From positions 21,388-85,387 of the forward strand of contig JAKSIF010000011.1 in assembly GCA_024398965.1 (NCBI GenBank): 64,000 bases of DNA. Reading direction: 5' to 3'. The translations under genes were made by a program, and so were the position numbers. Source of the DNA: Fibrobacter sp. GTDB taxonomy: Bacteria > Fibrobacterota > Fibrobacteria > Fibrobacterales > Fibrobacteraceae. Positions 42,819 through 51,698 of the stretch are shown here, piece after piece (the stretch's first letter is position 1; each line of letters opens with the position of its first letter). The notes under the pieces are model-generated. The model was not told where the DNA came from. It searched no databases and saw nothing but the letters and a program-made list of their open reading frames with translations.

Positions 42819-43568
42819 CTAAAACAGCTGGTCAACCTTGGTCTTTGCAAGTACACGATTGTAGATAATTCGTTTTCCCTTCACGCCATCGCTTGCACAC
42901 ACATGATCCGTAGGCGGACGCAGTAAGGATGTCACCAGGTGGGCGGCAACGGTCTCCGCATGAACGGGTCTAAAGAAGCTGGGCAGCCACTCCGGATGGG
43001 TTCCGAAAAGTTTCTGCATAAGTTCTTCGCCAAGGCGCTTATCCTTATGCTTTCCTAGCAACAAGGATGGACGCACCAAGGTCAGACTTTCAAAGTTCAT
43101 CATGGTAAGGCCGTCTTCCAGCATTCCCTTTAATCGATTGTAGAAAAACGGCGAATGGGAATCGGCGCCTTGGGCACTGACACAAAGGAAATTCTTGACC
43201 CCGACCCTCTTGGCCAGTGCCGCCAAAGTCAAGGGCAATCTTGTATCAACGCGTTCCTGTTCAGCCTTGCTGCCAGCCTGCTTTATGGTCGTACCCAGGC
43301 AGCAGATTACGGCTTCGCAACCAAGGAACCCCGCGCGAATTTTTGCATTTCCTTCGCCAGACTCCCCCATCGCGGAAAAGTCGACCACCTCAAAATCCAG
43401 CTTGGACGCGCCTTGCACAACACCCATGGAGGCAAGATCAGCAGAGCCATTCTCGCCGGGTAACGTGCGCACCGGGCAATAAACCCGAACAACCTGGTCC
43501 AGACGGGTCAGGAGCTTGATCACGTTTTTTCCAACTAAGCCAGTGGAGCCTAGAACAGCAACTTTCAT
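42819..43568 (-). CDS. NAD(P)-binding Rossmann oxidoreductase (HTATIP2/YwnB-like)
   Basis: About 249 residues from the ATG at 43568, giving MKVAVLGSTGLVGKNVIKLL, the atypical-SDR nucleotide-binding motif GSTGLVG. Also seen: VICCLGTTIKQAGS, KNFLCVSAQGADSHSPFFYNRLKG with a YxxxK-like Tyr-Asn-Arg-Leu-Lys, and LTLVRPSLLLGKHKDKR. These fit the HTATIP2/oxidoreductase branch of atypical SDRs, whose substrates are mostly unknown. It follows the histidine-phosphatase lipoprotein by about 30 bp on the same strand. Confidence 0.85.
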   Translation of the reverse strand: MKVAVLGSTGLVGKNVIKLLTRLDQVVRVYCPVRTLPGENGSADLASMGVVQGASKLDFEVVDFSAMGESGEGNAKIRAGFLGCEAVICCLGTTIKQAGSKAEQERVDTRLPLTLAALAKRVGVKNFLCVSAQGADSHSPFFYNRLKGMLEDGLTMMNFESLTLVRPSLLLGKHKDKRLGEELMQKLFGTHPEWLPSFFRPVHAETVAAHLVTSLLRPPTDHVCASDGVKGKRIIYNRVLAKTKVDQLF

Positions 43569-43601
43569 AGCTAGGTTTTGATGCGGAGTACGCTTGCGCA
43601 A

Positions 43602-44717
43602 TTATTGCGCAGCAGCTTCGTCTTCGGGACAAGTAGAAGTAGACTTCGTTGCTCCGATCCAGCCCACTTCATAACCGCGGACCGGGTACAGGGAAACAGC
43701 GCCAGCGGCGTCAACAACGACAGCCACGCCGGCCATGTAGTTGGCCCAGCGCTGACTTTCATAGAACTTCAAATCGATGTTCCTGTTGGTTGCATAGACA
43801 ATCAAAGGTTCGATCAGCACATCATGGGTAACAAGAACACTGACGCGCTTCCAGTTGGCCATGTTGTCCAGAACCACTTCCTTAATGAACTGGTCACCAC
43901 GAGGCATCACATCGTAAACGTATTCACCAATATGCTGAGCCACATAGGCGTTGGTAATGGGTGCTTCATAGATGAACTGGGACATGTTCTTCCAGGAGCC
44001 ACCACGCTTGCCAACCAGTTCATCGAATTCGGAACTGGGAACCTTCAGGAAGTAGCCGCCATTGATTGCATCCCAGGTTACGACTTCTGCAGTTTCGCCA
44101 CGGCCGGCCGCAATGTTGCTTGCGGTTTCGCGAGTACGGATAAAGTCGGTGGATGTGTAGTAGAACGGTTCATCGCCGCCGATGTCTGCACCAAGAGCCT
44201 TGGCATGTTCAATTCCTTCGGGAGTCAACTTGGATTCCTGGCTTTCGCAGGACTGACGTTCAGAGTGACGAATCACAAAGGCGATTTTGCTTGTGGCAGG
44301 AACAGCCTTGTAGACATCTGCGATGTAGTAGAAACCGTCTGCATCGGGAGTTGCAGCAATTGCAGCAGGTGTTCCGTTATAGGGGCCGCCAGCTACACCA
44401 GGGGTAACATCCGTAGCAGATCCAGAGGAAGAAACTTCCTGATCAAAAGGACCTGCGGGATTGCCATTGTCGTCTAGGTCATCGGCAGGAGGTACCTGCT
44501 CATCCGTGGAGCTGGAACCCGGAACGGGATCCGTAATCGGGGTATTGGGATCAGCGGCAACGCTAGAAGAGGATACTCCGGGATCTACAGGGGCGCCAGG
44601 AGCAGCCGGACTAGAGGAGTCGTCTCCGCAGGCGGCAAACATACCTATGGCGGACAAGGTAACCAGGCCGAAGGCCATGGTCTTCAAACTTTTCAGGGAG
44701 CAAAACGGTTTGAGCAT
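43602..44717 (-). CDS. Lipoprotein with histidine phosphatase domain
   Basis: 371 residues. Signal peptide and lipobox end at MFAAC (Cys ~30), followed by an ~85-residue linker rich in Ser, Pro, Gly and Asp (VSSSSVAAD, PGSSSTDE) typical of Fibrobacter secreted proteins. The catalytic domain (about 125-360) shows FVIRHSERQSCES with the phospho-accepting His in RHSE, TRETASNIAAGRG, and VLVTHDVLIEPLIV with the second catalytic His. Likely an outer-surface phosphatase, possibly phytase-like. AAGGA precedes the ATG. Confidence 0.85.
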   Translation of the reverse strand: MLKPFCSLKSLKTMAFGLVTLSAIGMFAACGDDSSSPAAPGAPVDPGVSSSSVAADPNTPITDPVPGSSSTDEQVPPADDLDDNGNPAGPFDQEVSSSGSATDVTPGVAGGPYNGTPAAIAATPDADGFYYIADVYKAVPATSKIAFVIRHSERQSCESQESKLTPEGIEHAKALGADIGGDEPFYYTSTDFIRTRETASNIAAGRGETAEVVTWDAINGGYFLKVPSSEFDELVGKRGGSWKNMSQFIYEAPITNAYVAQHIGEYVYDVMPRGDQFIKEVVLDNMANWKRVSVLVTHDVLIEPLIVYATNRNIDLKFYESQRWANYMAGVAVVVDAAGAVSLYPVRGYEVGWIGATKSTSTCPEDEAAAQ

Positions 44718-44915
44718 ATCATTCCTTTTTTACAAATACTTTCCTAATCTAACTTTTTCTCTTTACAAAGCTGGTAAAAAATTATAGGGCGGGGCTTCAG
44801 TTGTGTGAATTACATCATAATATTGGCTTTCACGGCCGTAAAAACATTGTAAAGTTCCGTAAAATTTTCTAAACTTACACACGAAAATTTTAAACCCTAA
44901 CCCATAGGAATTCTT

Positions 44916-47387
44916 ATGGCAAAGACTACCAAGAAAACTGCCGCTCCGGCACTCGGCACCGACGCTGAGGCATTCCGCAAGGCATTTACCGACCATATCA
45001 ACCATACCCTCGCCCGCGGTATGGATACTGTGACCGACCACGAAAAGTTCCTGGCTGTCGCTTACGCAGTCCGTGACCGTCTGGTTGACCGCTGGATCAA
45101 GACCCAGGAAACCTACTACGAAAAGGACGTAAAGCGCGTCTACTACCTCTCCCTGGAATTCTTGATTGGCCGTACCCTCGGCAACTCTGTGCTGAACCTC
45201 GACGTTGAATCCGCAGTTCAGGAAGCTCTCGACGAAGTCGGCATGACTCTTGAAGAACTTCGCGAACAGGAAGTTGATGCAGGTCTCGGCAACGGCGGTC
45301 TCGGTCGCTTGGCAGCTTGCTTCCTCGACTCCATGGCAACTCTCGAACTCCCGGCTATGGGTATGGGCATCCGCTACGAATACGGTATGTTCAGCCAGAA
45401 GATCGTGAACGGCGAACAGGAAGAACAGCCGGATAACTGGCTGCGCCTCCCCAACCCCTGGGAAATCGCTCGCCCGGCAAACGCAATCAAGGTTCCGTTC
45501 TACGGCTACGTTGTAAGCTGGACCGACGAAAACGGCAAGCTCCGCAACCGTTGGGAAACCAAGGACTACGTCCTTGCTCTCCCCTACGATACTCCGATTC
45601 CGGGTTACAAGAACAACACCGTGAACAACCTGCGCCTCTGGAGCGCCAAGTCCACCGACGACTTCGGCCTTTCCTACTTCAACAACGGTGACTACATCGC
45701 CGCTGTGCAGGACATGGAACTTTCCGAAACCATTTCCAAGGTTCTCTACCCCAACGACTCCTCCATGAACGGTAAGGAACTGCGCCTCAAGCAGCAGTAC
45801 TTCCTCTGCTCCGCTTCCTTGCAGGACATCATCAACCGCTTCAAGAAGACCCACGGCAACGACTGGAAGGTCTTCTCCGACAAGGTTGCCATCCAGCTGA
45901 ACGACACCCATCCGGCAATTTCCATCGCCGAAATGATGCGCATTCTTCTTGACGAAGAAAACCTGGAATGGGATGAAGCATGGGAAATCGTTATCAAGAC
46001 CTTTGCTTACACCAACCACACCTTGATGCCGGAAGCTCTTGAAAAGTGGCCCGTCAGCCTCTTCGAAAAGCTCCTCCCCCGTCATCTCCAGATCATTTAC
46101 GAAATCAACGCACGCTTCCTCCGCATGGTCAGCATGAAGTGGCCTGGCGACAACGACCGCCTCGCCCGCATGAGCCTCATCGAAGAAGGCGGCTGCAAGA
46201 TGATCCGCATGGCATACCTCTCCATCGTAGGTTCCTACGCTGTGAACGGTGTGGCAGCTCTGCATTCCGACCTTCTGAAGACCACCCTGTTCAAGGACTT
46301 CTACGAACTGTGGCCTGAAAAGTTCAACAACAAGACCAACGGTGTTACTCCTCGTCGCTGGGTCCGCAAGGCTAACCCGGCTATGTCCGAACTCATCAAC
46401 TCCAAGATTGGTGAATCCTGGGTTAAGGATCTGGACGATCTCCGCAAGCTCGAAAAGTTTGCCAAGGATGCCAAGTTCCAGAAGGCTTTCATGGACGTGA
46501 AGAAGCAGAACAAGGAACGTCTGGCCAAGTACCTGAAGGAAACTCAGGGCGTGGACCTCGACACCAACATGTTCTTCGACGTGCAGGTCAAGCGTATTCA
46601 CGAATACAAGCGCCAGCTGTTGAACATCCTCCACGCCATCCACCTGTACATCCAGCTGAAGGACGGCAAGGAAATCATGCCGCGTACCATCATGATCGGT
46701 GGTAAGTCCGCTCCTGGTTACTGGATGGCAAAGCAGATCATCCGTCTTGCTAACGCTGTCGCCGCCATCATCGACGCTGACCCCGTCTGCAAGGGCAAGC
46801 TGAAGATGGTCTTCCTGGAAAACTACCGCGTTTCCTTCGCAGAAAAGATCATCCCGGCAGCAGACCTGTCCGAACAGATCTCCACTGCAGGTACCGAAGC
46901 TTCTGGTACCGGTAACATGAAGTTCGCTCTCAACGGCGCTCTCACCATCGGTACTCTCGATGGCGCTAACGTCGAAATGAAGGAAGAAGTGGGTGACGAA
47001 AACATCTTCATCTTCGGTCTCACCGTTGAAGAAGTTACCGAACTCCTCGCCAAGGGCTACCGTCCTCGCGACTTCTACGAATCCGACGACGATCTCCGTC
47101 GCGTGATCGACCTGATCGGCTCCGGCTTCTTCAGCCCGGATCGTCCGGACCTGTTCAAGCACATTGCCGACAAGCTCCTGACCCACGACCCGTACATGCT
47201 CTGCGCAGACTTCCGTAGCTACGTCGACATGCAGGCTAAGGTTGCAGAAGCTTACCAGGACAAGAAGCACTGGGCAGAAATGGCAATCCTCAACGTAGCT
47301 CGCATGGGCAAGTTCAGCTCCGACCGTACTATCGACCAGTACGCTAAGGAAATCTGGAACGTTAAGGGCTGCAGCATCAAGCTGTAA
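44916..47387 (+). CDS. glgP: Glycogen/alpha-glucan phosphorylase
   Basis: PLP-dependent enzyme releasing glucose-1-phosphate from glycogen or maltodextrins. 823 residues, standard. Seen: YYLSLEFLIGRTLGN, EVDAGLGNGGLGRLAACFLDS, FDVQVKRIHEYKRQLLN, and EASGTGNMKFALNGALTIGTLDGANVEM, where K669 should bind PLP. AGGAA precedes the ATG. Codon usage is strongly biased to C- and G-ending codons, suggesting high expression. Monocistronic, followed by an inverted-repeat element and a strong terminator. Confidence 0.96.
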   Translation: MAKTTKKTAAPALGTDAEAFRKAFTDHINHTLARGMDTVTDHEKFLAVAYAVRDRLVDRWIKTQETYYEKDVKRVYYLSLEFLIGRTLGNSVLNLDVESAVQEALDEVGMTLEELREQEVDAGLGNGGLGRLAACFLDSMATLELPAMGMGIRYEYGMFSQKIVNGEQEEQPDNWLRLPNPWEIARPANAIKVPFYGYVVSWTDENGKLRNRWETKDYVLALPYDTPIPGYKNNTVNNLRLWSAKSTDDFGLSYFNNGDYIAAVQDMELSETISKVLYPNDSSMNGKELRLKQQYFLCSASLQDIINRFKKTHGNDWKVFSDKVAIQLNDTHPAISIAEMMRILLDEENLEWDEAWEIVIKTFAYTNHTLMPEALEKWPVSLFEKLLPRHLQIIYEINARFLRMVSMKWPGDNDRLARMSLIEEGGCKMIRMAYLSIVGSYAVNGVAALHSDLLKTTLFKDFYELWPEKFNNKTNGVTPRRWVRKANPAMSELINSKIGESWVKDLDDLRKLEKFAKDAKFQKAFMDVKKQNKERLAKYLKETQGVDLDTNMFFDVQVKRIHEYKRQLLNILHAIHLYIQLKDGKEIMPRTIMIGGKSAPGYWMAKQIIRLANAVAAIIDADPVCKGKLKMVFLENYRVSFAEKIIPAADLSEQISTAGTEASGTGNMKFALNGALTIGTLDGANVEMKEEVGDENIFIFGLTVEEVTELLAKGYRPRDFYESDDDLRRVIDLIGSGFFSPDRPDLFKHIADKLLTHDPYMLCADFRSYVDMQAKVAEAYQDKKHWAEMAILNVARMGKFSSDRTIDQYAKEIWNVKGCSIKL

Positions 47388-47392
47388 TAGTA

Positions 47393-47486
47393 ATGAGCTA
47401 TCAGCGATGAGCCATGAGCGAAAGAATCGCGCCGTAGGCGCCTAACTTAAACTCGGAACTCATTACTCACGGCTCGCTACTAAAAG
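47393..47486. repeat. GATGAGC-type inverted-repeat element
   Basis: Left arm TAATGAGCTATCAGCGATGA then GCCATGAGCG; right arm CTCATTACTCACGGCTCGCTA is its approximate complement. The GC-rich centre GCGCC-GTA-GGCGC is a hairpin. It lies between glgP and its terminator, so it is transcribed. Same architecture as 11861-11975, but built from ATGAGC rather than ATGAAC units. Confidence 0.68.
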
Positions 47487-47487
47487 T

Positions 47488-47517
47488 CCCGCGGTTTATG
47501 AACCGCGGGGCTTTTTT
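47488..47517 (+). terminator. Terminator after glgP
   Basis: Perfect 9-bp stem CCCGCGGTT (47488-47496) / AACCGCGGG (47501-47509), loop TATG, then GCTTTTTT. Confidence 0.87.
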
Positions 47518-47529
47518 ACGCTGTTATTT

Positions 47530-48375
47530 TTAGTGGGCGGTTACCAGTTGCACGACTTGAGCCGCAATTCGGGCAGATCGTTTACCCCACTCGCGACAAG
47601 CGCCAACCAAAAGCTTCAAGAAAAACTTGTGTTCATTATCCAGGGAATCTGGAACATGGGCAATTTCACCATTGGGCAAATAATTGGCCAAGCTGACAGA
47701 ATAACAGGAATCATCAAACACCACAGAGATTGTACGAACATCATTCGCGCTGTTTCTGTCTACGATAAAATCAGCAACAACGCCTGCATACTCACCCCGG
47801 CACACCTCGATAGTCATAACAGCCCTGTTGCCAAGGTTCTTGTAATTTTCAACCTGAATATCATCAAAATTGAACATAGTCAAGAACATGCTCAGGTCAT
47901 GAACCAAAATATCCAGGGAAACATCCACGTCGCGGCAACGTTCCGTAAAGCCGTGTTCCCTGCGGAATTCCAAGCGGGGCTTTTTCCCGCGTCGTAGTTC
48001 CGTCATAAAATGAGTTCTAAAATTCAGGAAGATCGGATTGAAACATTCCGACTGCGCAACAAAAAGGAGGATGTTGTTCTTCTCCGAAAGTTCCAGCAAT
48101 TCTCGGGCTTCTGCGGCAGATACCGCTAGAGGTTTCTCCACAAAAACAGAAATTCCTCGTTCCAGAAAGAACTTCGCGTATTCATAATGGGACGTTGCCG
48201 GAGACGCGATCACTACAAAATCTGGACGTTCCCAACAACCTTGACGCAATGCTTCCATAGCGTCCACATCGAGAACCTCTGTAAATAGAACGCCATTTGC
48301 CTCAAAACGGGAGCGATGGCGTTTACCCATGGTGCCGTTTCCAATTAAAATGGCTTTGTAGTTTTTCATATTCAT
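47530..48375 (-). CDS. Gfo/Idh/MocA family oxidoreductase
   Basis: 281 residues. N-terminal Rossmann domain with ILIGNGTMGKRHRSRF, then the family EKPLAVSAAEARELLEL motif (Glu-Lys-Pro) near residue 95, and a C-terminal alpha/beta domain with the HDLSMFLTMF segment (His-Asp-Leu). Members oxidise sugars, inositols or UDP-sugars, or reduce imines; the substrate cannot be named. Short for the family. It is divergent from the DUF3820 gene with only 34 bp between starts. Confidence 0.86.
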   Translation of the reverse strand: MNMKNYKAILIGNGTMGKRHRSRFEANGVLFTEVLDVDAMEALRQGCWERPDFVVIASPATSHYEYAKFFLERGISVFVEKPLAVSAAEARELLELSEKNNILLFVAQSECFNPIFLNFRTHFMTELRRGKKPRLEFRREHGFTERCRDVDVSLDILVHDLSMFLTMFNFDDIQVENYKNLGNRAVMTIEVCRGEYAGVVADFIVDRNSANDVRTISVVFDDSCYSVSLANYLPNGEIAHVPDSLDNEHKFFLKLLVGACREWGKRSARIAAQVVQLVTAH

Positions 48376-48409
48376 TCCATATTTAACAAATAGATTTTAT
48401 TTTTTCAGC

Positions 48410-48619
48410 GTGAGTCCAGAAATTCTAGTAGAACTTGCCAACACGACCATGCCCTACGGACGATATCAAGGAGTTCGTTTATGCGACTTGCCGGAACCTT
48501 ACGTAGTCTGGTACCACACCAAGGGCTTTCCCAAAGGTCATCTTGGCGAACTTCTAGGAACCCTTTATGAAATAAAGGTTAATGGATTAGAATATTTATT
48601 GGAGCCTTTGAAAAGGTAA
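48410..48619 (+). CDS. DUF3820 family small protein
   Basis: 69 residues. MPYGRYQGVRLCDLPEPYVVWYHTKGFPKGHLGELLGTLYEIKVNG is the hallmark of DUF3820 (shown here in outline: MPYGRYQG, DLPEPYVVW, GFPKGHLGE, YEIKVNGL). Function is unknown; some members are labelled quorum-sensing-regulated virulence factors. The start is GTG; the alternative ATG at 48449 would remove 13 residues. TATTTT ends six bases before the GTG, hinting at a leaderless transcript. YbaK starts 6 bp after the stop. Confidence 0.85.
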   Translation: MSPEILVELANTTMPYGRYQGVRLCDLPEPYVVWYHTKGFPKGHLGELLGTLYEIKVNGLEYLLEPLKR

Positions 48620-48625
48620 GGATAT

Positions 48626-49129
48626 ATGGCAGAAATTAAGAAGACCAACGTCGCACGAATTCTCGACAAGCAGAAGATTTCCTACGAACTCATCCCTTAC
48701 GTAGTGGATGAAAACGACTTGGGCGCACAGCATGTGGCAGACTCCCTTGGCGAAGACATCAATCAGGTTTTCAAGACCATCCTTGTTCATGGAGACAAGA
48801 TCGGCTACCTCATGTGCGTGGTGCCGGGCAATCTGGAAGTAGACTTGAAAGGCGCGGCCAAGGTAAGCGGCAACAAGAAAATCGAAACGGTACCGCTGAA
48901 GGATTTGACTCCGCTTACAGGTTACATTCGCGGCGGTTGCAGTCCCCTGGGTCTCAAGAAAAACTTTCCCATCTTTATGCATGAGACCTGCAACAACTTT
49001 CCCTACATCTACGTAAGCGCCGGAGAACGCGGGCTGCAGTTGAAAATCGCTCCTGCAGACTTGATCAAGGCTTGTCGTGCAACCGTAGGCTCCATCGCCC
49101 GCGTTCCGCCGGAAGCTCCCCAGGACTAA
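48626..49129 (+). CDS. ybaK: Cys-tRNA(Pro)/Cys-tRNA(Cys) deacylase YbaK
   Basis: Trans-editing enzyme that clears Cys wrongly charged on tRNA-Pro. 167 residues. Seen: NVARILDKQKISYELIPY, HVADSLGEDINQVFKTILVHGD with the conserved Lys, GYIRGGCSPLGLKKNFP with the GCSPxG loop, and YVSAGERGLQLKIAPADL. This is the YbaK/EbsC branch, not the ProX branch. AAGGAT precedes the ATG. Downstream of DUF3820 with 6 bp between, so likely one transcript. Confidence 0.93.
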   Translation: MAEIKKTNVARILDKQKISYELIPYVVDENDLGAQHVADSLGEDINQVFKTILVHGDKIGYLMCVVPGNLEVDLKGAAKVSGNKKIETVPLKDLTPLTGYIRGGCSPLGLKKNFPIFMHETCNNFPYIYVSAGERGLQLKIAPADLIKACRATVGSIARVPPEAPQD

Positions 49130-49161
49130 CGAATTTTAGTTTCACTGTTCATACCAAAAAT

Positions 49162-49188
49162 GCCTCTCCCGAAAAAGGAGAGGCTTTT
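49162..49188. terminator. Terminator between ybaK and the GH11 gene
   Basis: Perfect 8-bp stem GCCTCTCC (49162-49169) / GGAGAGGC (49177-49184), then TTTTAATTT on the + strand. The genes converge, and the A-rich left flank gives some T on the minus strand too. Confidence 0.8.
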
Positions 49189-49212
49189 AATTTATTCAAG
49201 AACCAGCAGAGA

Positions 49213-50244
49213 TTACTTCACAGTAACACTCTTGATTACGTTGCCCTGCTTTACCAGGTAAACACCGGAGTTAAATCTTACCTTCAAGGTTTCTATCAGG
49301 GACTCATTGTTTTCTGTTTCGAAGGTACTAAGGAACTTGCCCTGAACATCAAAGACATACTGCACATTGCTGCCTGCAGCCATCAGACGGACACTATGGA
49401 TTGCATCTGTGCTGGAGCTGCTGGATTCAGAAACAATCGGTTCCACAGAAGAGCTGGATTCCTCAGGTGTTTCGGCACCTTCGATGTAAACCTTGGCATA
49501 GGGGAAATCGTATTCGCCCTTTGCGTTTGCACCGCTAGTACTACCGGCTTCGCCAAGAATCTTGGCTTCATGCAACTTACCCATTTCCAGGCCCAGCTCT
49601 TCCCACTTCTTGAAATGAGCGGAGATGTCAATGGTACCGCAATCACGTTTTGTCTTACGAACACTGAAATACTGTTTGAAGTAAGTGTTGTCGCCATCAA
49701 TGGAATAAGAAGTTCGGTCGCCTTCATAAACAGTGTACTGAGCACCATCGATTTCAAACACACCATGTTTCTTGGCGGAGGCCCCCTGGGCAACCCAATC
49801 ACCCGGCATCCAATCACTGCCGGTATTGTCTACAATGTACCATTCCACCAGCGGTTCGCGGGTCCAACCGTAAATACCGATGTAGGAATAGTCGATGCCA
49901 GAAAGGTTATTCTTCACCAGCTTAAAGTCAGCCTTCATGTGACCGAGTTCTTCATGAGTCTTGTCGCTGTTGAAGGAAAGACCAGATCGGCAAAGGTAAT
50001 CCTTTGCGCCAGTCATCTGACAGTTGAAGGAACCATCATCATAGAATGTAGCGGAACCACCGTTGCCGCCTTCATTCCAAAGTTCATAACCAATTCCATT
50101 AGTGAAGCTGCCCACGACATTTTTTGAAGTTTCGATTTTTGTACCACTATGGGTTGTGGTATTGCAGAAATCCTGGGTCTGAGCGAACGTTGTAGTAGCC
50201 ATGGCGCAAGCAGCAGCCAAGCCAAATTTGATAATAGACTTCAT
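49213..50244 (-). CDS. Endo-1,4-beta-xylanase, glycoside hydrolase family 11
   Basis: Secreted xylanase of the beta-jelly-roll GH11 family. About 343 residues from the ATG at 50244 (AGGA eight bases upstream; an in-frame GTG at 50250 is rejected). Signal peptide to about residue 22 (TTTFAQ). Catalytic domain about 25-245, with nucleophile E134 in EPLVEWYIVD and acid/base E232 in GEAGSTSG; YGWTREP and QYFSVRKTKRDCGTID also match. A Ser-rich linker (EESSSSVEP, ESSSSS) leads to a ~65-residue C-terminal domain (YVFDVQGKFLSTF, GVYLVKQGNVIKSVTVK) like a type IX secretion sorting domain. Monocistronic. Confidence 0.93.
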   Translation of the reverse strand: MKSIIKFGLAAACAMATTTFAQTQDFCNTTTHSGTKIETSKNVVGSFTNGIGYELWNEGGNGGSATFYDDGSFNCQMTGAKDYLCRSGLSFNSDKTHEELGHMKADFKLVKNNLSGIDYSYIGIYGWTREPLVEWYIVDNTGSDWMPGDWVAQGASAKKHGVFEIDGAQYTVYEGDRTSYSIDGDNTYFKQYFSVRKTKRDCGTIDISAHFKKWEELGLEMGKLHEAKILGEAGSTSGANAKGEYDFPYAKVYIEGAETPEESSSSVEPIVSESSSSSTDAIHSVRLMAAGSNVQYVFDVQGKFLSTFETENNESLIETLKVRFNSGVYLVKQGNVIKSVTVK

Positions 50245-50337
50245 AGACACATCCTTTTGGCTACTAATTTACAACAATCGGAAAGCTTTTGGGTCCAATG
50301 CTCCCGCCACATTATTCCAATTTGGAATACCTATGGG

Positions 50338-51669
50338 CTATAGATAGCCGTAAGTTTTCCGCTTTCGGATGATGAAGAATATGGTCATGGTCAATGCGGC
50401 AAGTTCCGTACCCCAGCAGGCAAACCAGATGCCATTCAAGCCAAAAAGCAAGGGGAACAGTAACACTGAACCCGCTTCAAAAATAACGGAGCGACTCGTT
50501 GAAATGGTTGCCGAAATAAAGCCATTATTCAAAGCCGTGAATAACGAGGAGCCAAAAATATTGAATCCAGAAATCAAGAAAGTAAAACAGACTATGCGAA
50601 AAGCATAAACGGTCATGTTGCAAAGAACATCATCGTAGCCAACAAAAATCCGGGAAAGCAAGGGGGCAGACAATTGAGCAATAGCAAAGAGGAGCAAGCC
50701 TGAGCAACCTATAATTACGGCGCAGCGTTTTAGAAGGCTACGGAGTTCATCCTTATTGCGGGCCCCAAAGTGATAAGAAATCACCGGAGCCACACCACTA
50801 CTAAATCCAATGAATAGCGCAAAGAAAATAAAGGTCACGTACATGATGACGCTGAAGGCTGCAACGCCATTTTCGCCGGCGTAGCGCAGCAACTGGAAAT
50901 TATAAAGCAAGGTCACCACGGACGATGTGATTCCCGACAGCATTTCGGAACAGCCGTTAAAGCTAGCCTTCAAAAGGGCATGCGGTTTCCAACTGGTTCT
51001 ACCCAACTGCAACGTACTGGAATTTTTCCTAGCGAAATAAAACAGAGGAATCAAGCCACCAATGGCAAATCCAATGTCCGTTGCAAGGGCTGCTCCAAAC
51101 AACCCCATGCCCAGCAGGCCAATGAGCACCCAGTCCAGAACCATATTGGCAACGCCCGCGCCCACCGTCACATAGAAACCCAACTGAGGCTTTTCTGCAG
51201 TAATGAAAAGGGACTGGAACAGCATCTGCATAATAAAGGCAGGTAGACCAATGAGACAAACCTGACCGTAAAACACACTTTCGGTAAGAAGGCCACCCTC
51301 TGCACCCAACAACCTCATGATAGGTTCCATCAGAAACCAGGTTGCCCCCAGAAGGACAAAGCCCAAGACAACAACCACATAGACAATGAGGGAGAAATAT
51401 TCGTTCGCACGCTGCTTGCGGCCTCGCCCTTGAGCGGCGGCAATGAGGGCGCTTCCGCCCGTACCGAACATCATTCCCACTGCGGCAAGCATCATAATCA
51501 CAGGCCAGGCCATGTTCACAGCAGCCAAAGGTTGCTTTCCTGCGTAATTAGATACAAAATAACCATCCACTACGCTATAGATGGAAGTAAACACCATCAT
51601 GGCAATAGATGGCAGCGTAAAGCGCAAAAGCCTGGAATAATCAAAATGATCGGACAGCTGGATTTGCAT
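50338..51669 (-). CDS. MATE family efflux transporter
   Basis: About 443 residues with 12 membrane helices in two six-helix halves. Seen: FTLPSIAMMVFTSIYSVVDGYFVSNYAG in outline (SIYSVVDGYFVSN), GGSALIAAAQGRGRK, and the second half with FGSSLFTALNNGFISA. Fits the DinF/NorM-like Na- or H-coupled exporters of drugs or cell-wall intermediates. The ATG at 51669 is preferred; a TTG at 51678 lacks a ribosome binding site. Divergent from the GH16 gene by only 29 bp; no functional link is evident. Confidence 0.88.
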   Translation of the reverse strand: MQIQLSDHFDYSRLLRFTLPSIAMMVFTSIYSVVDGYFVSNYAGKQPLAAVNMAWPVIMMLAAVGMMFGTGGSALIAAAQGRGRKQRANEYFSLIVYVVVVLGFVLLGATWFLMEPIMRLLGAEGGLLTESVFYGQVCLIGLPAFIMQMLFQSLFITAEKPQLGFYVTVGAGVANMVLDWVLIGLLGMGLFGAALATDIGFAIGGLIPLFYFARKNSSTLQLGRTSWKPHALLKASFNGCSEMLSGITSSVVTLLYNFQLLRYAGENGVAAFSVIMYVTFIFFALFIGFSSGVAPVISYHFGARNKDELRSLLKRCAVIIGCSGLLLFAIAQLSAPLLSRIFVGYDDVLCNMTVYAFRIVCFTFLISGFNIFGSSLFTALNNGFISATISTSRSVIFEAGSVLLFPLLFGLNGIWFACWGTELAALTMTIFFIIRKRKTYGYL

Positions 51670-51698
51670 GGAGGCCAAATATAGTTTATATTCAAGGC

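Noticed and set aside
44763..47270. 835-residue minus-strand ORF opposite glgP
   Set aside because: Shadow caused by the strong codon bias of glgP; no recognisable domains.
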